Shown here: positions 58,339 through 64,000 of the stretch, piece by piece
Numbering within the stretch: the first letter of the stretch is position 1
How the letters are laid out: every line of letters begins with the position of its first letter
Origin: Austropuccinia psidii
Lineage: Eukaryota; Basidiomycota; Pucciniomycetes; Pucciniales; Sphaerophragmiaceae
Reading direction: 5' to 3'
Assembly: GCA_023105745.1 (NCBI GenBank)
Contig: JALGQZ010000006.1
Location: 32,999,686 to 33,063,685, forward strand
DNA length: 64,000 bases
Translations under genes and position numbers: made by a program
Notes under the pieces: generated by a model
What the model was told of the DNA's origin: nothing
Databases searched by the model: none
The model's input: the letters and a program-made list of their open reading frames with translations, nothing else

Positions 58339-60259
58339 TTAATCACTAGAGTAACTCAAAGAAAGTTTTTTCAATTCCAAGTATGTGAAATACCATGTTT
58401 AAGACAAGATATGCTTTCCAAGCTCCTAAATAGCTGTTGAAATGAATAAATTTCAAATCATTATATAATTCTATGATTACAATTACAATTTATTATTCAA
58501 TAAACCCAATTTGAATCTTTTGATAAATTTATTTATATAAATATCACAGCCAGGAGCCCAAATGTAAGGTTTTACTATGAAAAAATAAATACAAATTACT
58601 AATATTTACTTATTTTACTATGAATGTCCTAATTAAATGAATAGTAGGAGAAAAATAATTATAATTATAAAGACATAATTTAATTATTGCACAAAGTTGA
58701 TACTACTATTAAGAAATAATAACATAATATAAACTTATTATAAAATGATATAATAAGTGAAATATATCAATATTTAATAAATTCATAGGTTTATGGCAAT
58801 ATATCAATATTACAAACAATTGTTAATATGAATACTATTTATATCAATTTCAGAAGTATTGAACATAATAATAAAGAGAAAATAGCCTTCTTTCAACACT
58901 CAAGATAGTAATTTTCAATTTTTTTAGTCCTAAGAATATATAAAGGACTTATTTAAATTGTATTCAAAATGAAAAAATAGATATAATTACAAATTACACT
59001 TTTCTATGTGGATTTAGAGATCTTTGAGAGAAATTGACAAATGACAATAAATATTTGATGTAATCAAAAATATAGTAGAGCTGACTATAAGGTAAAAATT
59101 TGGTGCTCAATAATATAAGAGTTTGATATTACATATTTAAAGAAATTCACCTTTTTATTTATTGTTCTTATTTTATTTGTTGCATCTGAGGAGGAAAAGA
59201 GAGGAAACTTGGTCCTGTTAGAGCACAGATACTTTGTTCTAGTGACCAGATAACCTCTAGTAGACATTTAATGATGTTATCCGCTTCAATTGATCAGTAA
59301 TTTAATTTTTAGTGACAATTACATCATTATTAAACATTTTATGTCATTTTTATGCCATTTCTCATAGTTATAACTATAACACTACATTTCTGAAATCATA
59401 GGCATCAGAAAAGATTTGATTTTATGGATTATAGTAGCTTTGTTCATCAAATACTATTATCCACCAGCTGTTAAAGTTAAAATAAGATTGCATTATTTAT
59501 CATAAATGCTCATTAATACAGTTTTTATTTTTCACATCAAAGAAATCCAGAGTGTGAATTTTAATAGCTTAGAATGTCCTGAATAAGCTTTCAAGATGAT
59601 TTCATTACATCATCAATACTCTATTGTTGAGAATTTTTCTTATAGCCCATCATTTCTGTTGAAATTTACTATTTTGTATTTTAAACCATTATTTCATACA
59701 ATTGTATCATCACTATCATGATTAGGATCACATCATTATTCACATATGGGCTAGTTGAATCCAAAGATCTAGATATTCTTAAGCTTGTACCACTTTTAAT
59801 TCCAAGTGGTCAACAGATATTGCTATTTTTGCCACTATCTCCTTATAGGCTTTGACCTAGCTTATAGCTTTCCAAATAAAGTTTATATCTTTATTATTAC
59901 AGTAATTTTGTGGTAAATTTAGTTTTGAATCAACTCATTATCATGTTTAGATAAAAATCTATGAGCTAAAAGCCATGAATATATGCACTGATCATAAAAG
60001 TACCTATATTCTGGTTATCCGAGTAAGTATTGGGATTTCAGATATGACATATTTGAGCCTGTGAGATATGTATGACACACCCATAGGGCAACAAATAACT
60101 GTTTACACAGTTTATTTAGTCTCAAAAAGACTTGTCAATTGAATTCAAAATAAAAAATAACAAAAGATAAGTATAAATATTTTTTTGATGAACAAAACTA
60201 TAAATGTTATTTCATTTTTGGATTCTAAACCAAAAATAACCTAGCATAGATCCATAGGG
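58339..60259. other. AT-rich region without recognised genes
   Basis: About 1.9 kb, very AT-rich, with stops in all frames. It may contain the decayed LTR of the minus-strand gypsy, but I cannot place its ends. Confidence 0.5.
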
Positions 60260-61971
60260 TGTTATACCCAAAAATGGTTATTTATTATGTTATTAAAAGA
60301 TTTAAGAATATCACAGTACAATTTCAACCACTTTGAACATTTTCCAAACTTGTTAAATTCAAGATTATTTAAGCTTAAATTTAAAGTTGCATAAGGTTTA
60401 TGCAAACTTACCAAAATCTTAATTGAAATTGTGGTGTTGTGTATATTTACTTATTTGGCTAAGGCTTTGCCATACAATATTTAAATCCTGTGTGAGCTCA
60501 ATTTAAAAGGGGTTAAGGCCATAGTATGGCTTCAACTAAATAAAAGAGAAAAATCCATGCAGAGAAGTGGGACAAAGGAAAAAGACCAATAAGACCTGGG
60601 GTACCCAATGTTTTGTATCTGCAAGGATTCAATTAAGGTCATCCACTGGTATTGGAGTATTTTAAACCCTATTTGAACTTGAAGATTAGACTTTGATCCA
60701 ACCTTAAAGCTTAAACTGTTTTTATCCCAATTTGGACCAGAATTTCAAGCTGCCAAAGGGTAAATCCCAATATACAAGCTTGAAATCAAGGCTTTAAGAA
60801 CTCTCAAAGATTATTTAAGCTTAAAACTTTAAATTTACCAGTATAAATACCTTATCAAAAGCTCAATTTTCATGGGTATAGAAATTTTTCTTGGAAAGAT
60901 ATCAAGAACTTCAAAAAATCATTAAAAATCGAATTATCAATAGATTTTCTTTAACCTCTCACACAGCTCATAAATCAATGTTATCTGTGTATAAATGAAA
61001 TTTGAAGTATCTTTTTTAAACAGTTTCAATTTACAATTAGTATTTAAATGGAAAGTTTTGGTTATTCTTGAAAAAAATTAAGATTTCTTGAAAATTAATT
61101 AAAAATTCAGCTTGAGATATTTTTGCTTGAAACTCTTTTTTTAAGTTTTTCATGTCATGAAATTTAATATAAAGATACTTAGTTCATATGAAAACTTCAG
61201 CTAATTAATCCAAAAGAGGATTAAAATTACTTGAAGTTAAGAATAACACTGGTAACTTGAAATTGGAATTAAAAATAAGTGGTGTTAACTTAAGAACCTT
61301 ATTGTTAAGCATGATATTTCATTTTTGACCTTAGAACTCCCTCTATATCCATTATAAATCATGAGAGCTGCTCTTTGGGCATAAAAAGAGCCTACAAATC
61401 ACCATTTTTTCCAATAACCAAGAATCATTTCAATTATATTAGACATCTCAATAGTCAAAGTTTGATTAATTACAAAAGTGTTTTATTAAGGTATTTTATT
61501 CTTTATTAATCTTAATTTAAAGAATTGAAATCATAGAAATAAGATTATTTTTGTAATGACCAATAATATATTTTAATATATAAAATTATTTTCCTACATA
61601 TATTTTTAATTCCAAAAATTCTCTATAAAACTCTAAAACCTTCTTTTTCATCATGAAGAGCTTTTTTATCTTTCAAAATATCAACTTTTGGAATGTTTTG
61701 AACCTATAAATATTACTTAATATAATAACTTTTGTTGTTTTACTTGTCGTATTAAATAAACATTATAAGTAAGTTGTCTATGAAGTTCTATATCTTTCTT
61801 ATATAGGCTTTTTGTATAATAATTATCTATGCATTGTGTGTGTGATAATTTCTTTTCTAGATAATACTTATATATTACTTATAAGTGGATAAATAGTATT
61901 ATTTCCCACATGTAATTGTCTCATTAAGAGCTTTACACTTCTTATTGTTATAATTGTCACTGACTATAACA
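60260..61971 (+). repeat. Candidate 5' LTR of a downstream gypsy element
   Basis: Starts TGTTATACCC and may end GACTATAACA, giving TG...CA ends and a TGTTATA/TATAACA inverted pair. A TATA-like CATAAAAAGAG at 61380 sits about 1120 bp in, similar to the offset in the nested element's LTR. No second LTR is available for comparison, so the boundaries are a guess. Confidence 0.3.
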
Positions 61972-62723
61972 ATAATAGAAAAATTCTAATTTATTGTAAT
62001 TTTCAGTTTTCTTATTATTAAATTATCTAAGAAAAATTAAGTTATTTTTTTATATAAACATTTTCATCAATTATATTAGTTTGTGTTTATGACATTTCAT
62101 TATGTTATATTTTCTACTAAGGACAGTCTTAGTACTCTTGATATTTGATACTATTATCAAGAGTTTCATAGACACACCTTACCTTTGGAGGTCTGGCTGT
62201 GATTTTAATCAAGGTTTGGGACATAAATCATATTCTAGACCTTATTTTACTATTTTTTGGTGTAATTTTGCCATATTTACTTGAATTTTTGCTTTCTTGG
62301 TACTTATCTCTTATGAATAATCTTCATAATATTAATCAAGTTATTTTTCTTAAGAATATTGTTTGAAAAAATATAATACTGAGTTATCTCAAATGAATTT
62401 CTATTGTCTAACTAGCAGCTTTTGCACATCACAGACTTGAAATTAATTCTTTGAGTTATTGCAGTATAAAGTGAATAATAATATAGTTTTGATTAATAAC
62501 TCATTAATTGCATGATTGTTACTTCTTTAAAGAAAATAAAAAATCCAATGAAAAAAATATTGAAAGTGTTTACTTAAAAGTATTTTTCTTTACTATTTAG
62601 ACTTTTTTCTTCAAATTTGAAGTATTTTTCCATAAATTACATTAAAACAGCTTTATTCAATAAACCGAGTTAATAAGTTATTTTCTATAATAAAATGACT
62701 TATATTTTTTGTTTTCTCAAGTT
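61972..62723 (+). other. AT-rich leader before the downstream gypsy gag
   Basis: No gene. It ends TTTTCTCAAG, a possible 3' splice site directly before the first gag frame, as in the nested element. Confidence 0.4.
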
Positions 62724-63980
62724 TCATCCATTGGAGAAAGCTCTCCAGACTCTATTATCTCAGAGTCAAGTATTGAAACTCAAACCATCCCAGCACCAAG
62801 TTGTTTAATTACAAAAGCACCCTTTAAAGGTCCAGCAGGTGAATTCAATCTATTTATTGGTCCAGCTTTCTTTGAATTGATGTGATATGCCTCCTACTAG
62901 AAGTGAAAGGAACTACTTCATCCAATCAAATGGATCTGGACCAGGACATTCAAGTCATATATCAAAAAGACAAGAATCCCAGCCCAGAGGAGAGGCACAA
63001 ATGGAGGATGCCATAACTTCCACCAGCTACCAAAGTTTAGCCAGTACCTTTGACACTCTTCTTGAGAGTCCAGGAGCTGACATAACTTCTATTCCTGTTT
63101 TCAGACCTGAGTCAGTTTTAACAGGAGACAATACAGATATACCAGTCTCAGTATAAGAGCTTCTTTATGGCAGCAAAGAAACAGGAGTGGGAACTTCTGC
63201 CAAGCCCCTGGATAGGCAAAATTAACTCTTATCTTTAATTAACGACATTCATGGGCCCATGAAAGACTCAAGACCTTCTGAAGGGTTCAACAACTATATC
63301 TTGCAAAGGACAAGTCCAAAAGACGAATGCTTGGTTGGAAAACAAAATCATTTTGTCAGAGGACCAGAAGAAATAGTTGGCCCAAAAGAAGGAAAACAGT
63401 CAAGTGGAATCTCCTCAAGCATCCACCTCAAAAAGTGCCAAATGAGAACAAGAAAATCCCAAAGAGCCATAAGAAGGGAAAGGCAAAATCCAACTGGAAA
63501 AAGCCTTATCCACAGAAATACAGAATTCCAAAGAAAGGGAAGACAGCAGTGGACAATGTGTTCAATATGGATATAACTCTGATGGATTTCAAACACAACG
63601 AGGAGGAAAGATTAGATCAATCCTTTCCAAAGAAAAGACCTTGTAAAGCTTGTATCTCACATTGAAACTTTCAAGGAAGAAATTTTAGCAAAGCTTAATA
63701 TATTTGAGTATATCCATCAAAAGTTGGGTAAAGAGATTTTACAAATGAAAGAATCACAAAAGACCATTATTTGTCTATAAAATGTAAATAAAGGGAAGAT
63801 TATTTTGTCTTTGGAACATATTTGTGAGATAATTGAGTCCAAAGTCACTTTTCTCAATCAACTATATGATAATTTCATATATTTTATTACTGAAAAACTG
63901 AAATATTTAAGAATACAAGCTCAAAACTTGGAAAATTCAAATGGTCACCATGATGCCCTCCTCCAAGAACAATTTTAAAA
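62724..63980 (+). pseudogene. Start of a further Ty3/gypsy gag with two overlapping frames
   Basis: Frame 1 runs 62724-62838 (SSIGESSPDS start) and continues after a 62-bp intron at 62839-62900 (GTGAAT...CTACTAG) into an acidic peptide with MDLDQDIQ. Frame 2 starts at ATG 62887 inside that intron (PPTRSERNYF) and is interrupted by TAA at 63154-63156 and another stop near 63225. A basic Lys-rich part at about 63327-63560 and a coiled-coil-like helix at about 63640-63980 (LVKLVSHIETFKEEILAKL) follow. Stops and frame changes show it is degenerate. The element runs out of the window. Confidence 0.6.
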
Positions 63981-64000
63981 AACGTGATATAGCAAGACTT

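Noticed and set aside
58331..62700. Possible tRNA or small RNA genes in the AT-rich stretch
   Set aside because: No clover-leaf with A and B boxes could be found by eye; a tRNAscan or Rfam search would be decisive.

Overview
The window reads as transposon-dense DNA from a rust fungus (Pucciniales, Basidiomycota). I see no rRNA, tRNA, CRISPR array or ordinary cellular gene. Short introns with GTGAGT/GTAAGT donors, tnp2-type transposases, fungal TET/JBP-like dioxygenases and Ty3/gypsy elements with a chromodomain-like tail all fit. The polyprotein style resembles Austropuccinia psidii (myrtle rust), but that species call is an inference from memory of its repeats, not a search result.

Layout. 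The base layer is an old Ty3/gypsy retrotransposon on the minus strand, seen in two pieces: gag-protease at about 50917-53560 and RT to integrase at 18609-20686. Two related CMC/CACTA-type DNA transposons of about 20 kb inserted into it, both on the plus strand. Copy A (1-18608) is cut by the window start. Copy B (20687-50916) is complete, with about 42-bp imperfect inverted ends (CACCAGGG...CCCTGGTG) and a 3-bp target duplication CCT. Copy B was later hit by a younger gypsy element (25946-36223; two 1507-bp LTRs, target duplication CTTTC) inside its dioxygenase gene. To the right lies a Mutator-like element (MULE, 53970-58330, target duplication TATCTTTT) encoding a transposase and an OTU cysteine protease domain. 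AT-rich DNA follows, then the start of a further gypsy element (a candidate LTR from about 60260, gag from about 62724).

Gene order in each giant element, left to right: an unknown spliced gene (+), a TET/JBP-like 2OG-Fe(II) dioxygenase (+), a Zn2Cys6 protein (-), a SNF2-family ATPase (+), an unknown spliced gene (-) and a two-exon tnp2 transposase (+). Copy A keeps an intact 1026-codon transposase and an intact dioxygenase core. Most other genes carry lesions, often different ones in each copy. Short palindromes with a fixed CG-N12-CG spacing sit in the gene-free gaps. They are largely intact in copy A and mostly lack the flanking CpGs in copy B.

Hypothesis: a transposon that carries its own DNA-modification eraser (TET/JBP), chromatin remodeller (SNF2) and sequence-specific regulator (Zn2Cys6), which together could keep its promoters open against host cytosine methylation. 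The differences between A and B show strong CpG to TpG/CpA decay, as expected if the copies were methylated. A second notable feature is in the gypsy elements: two different families carry gag in two overlapping frames, where a small intron ends just after the start codon of the second frame.
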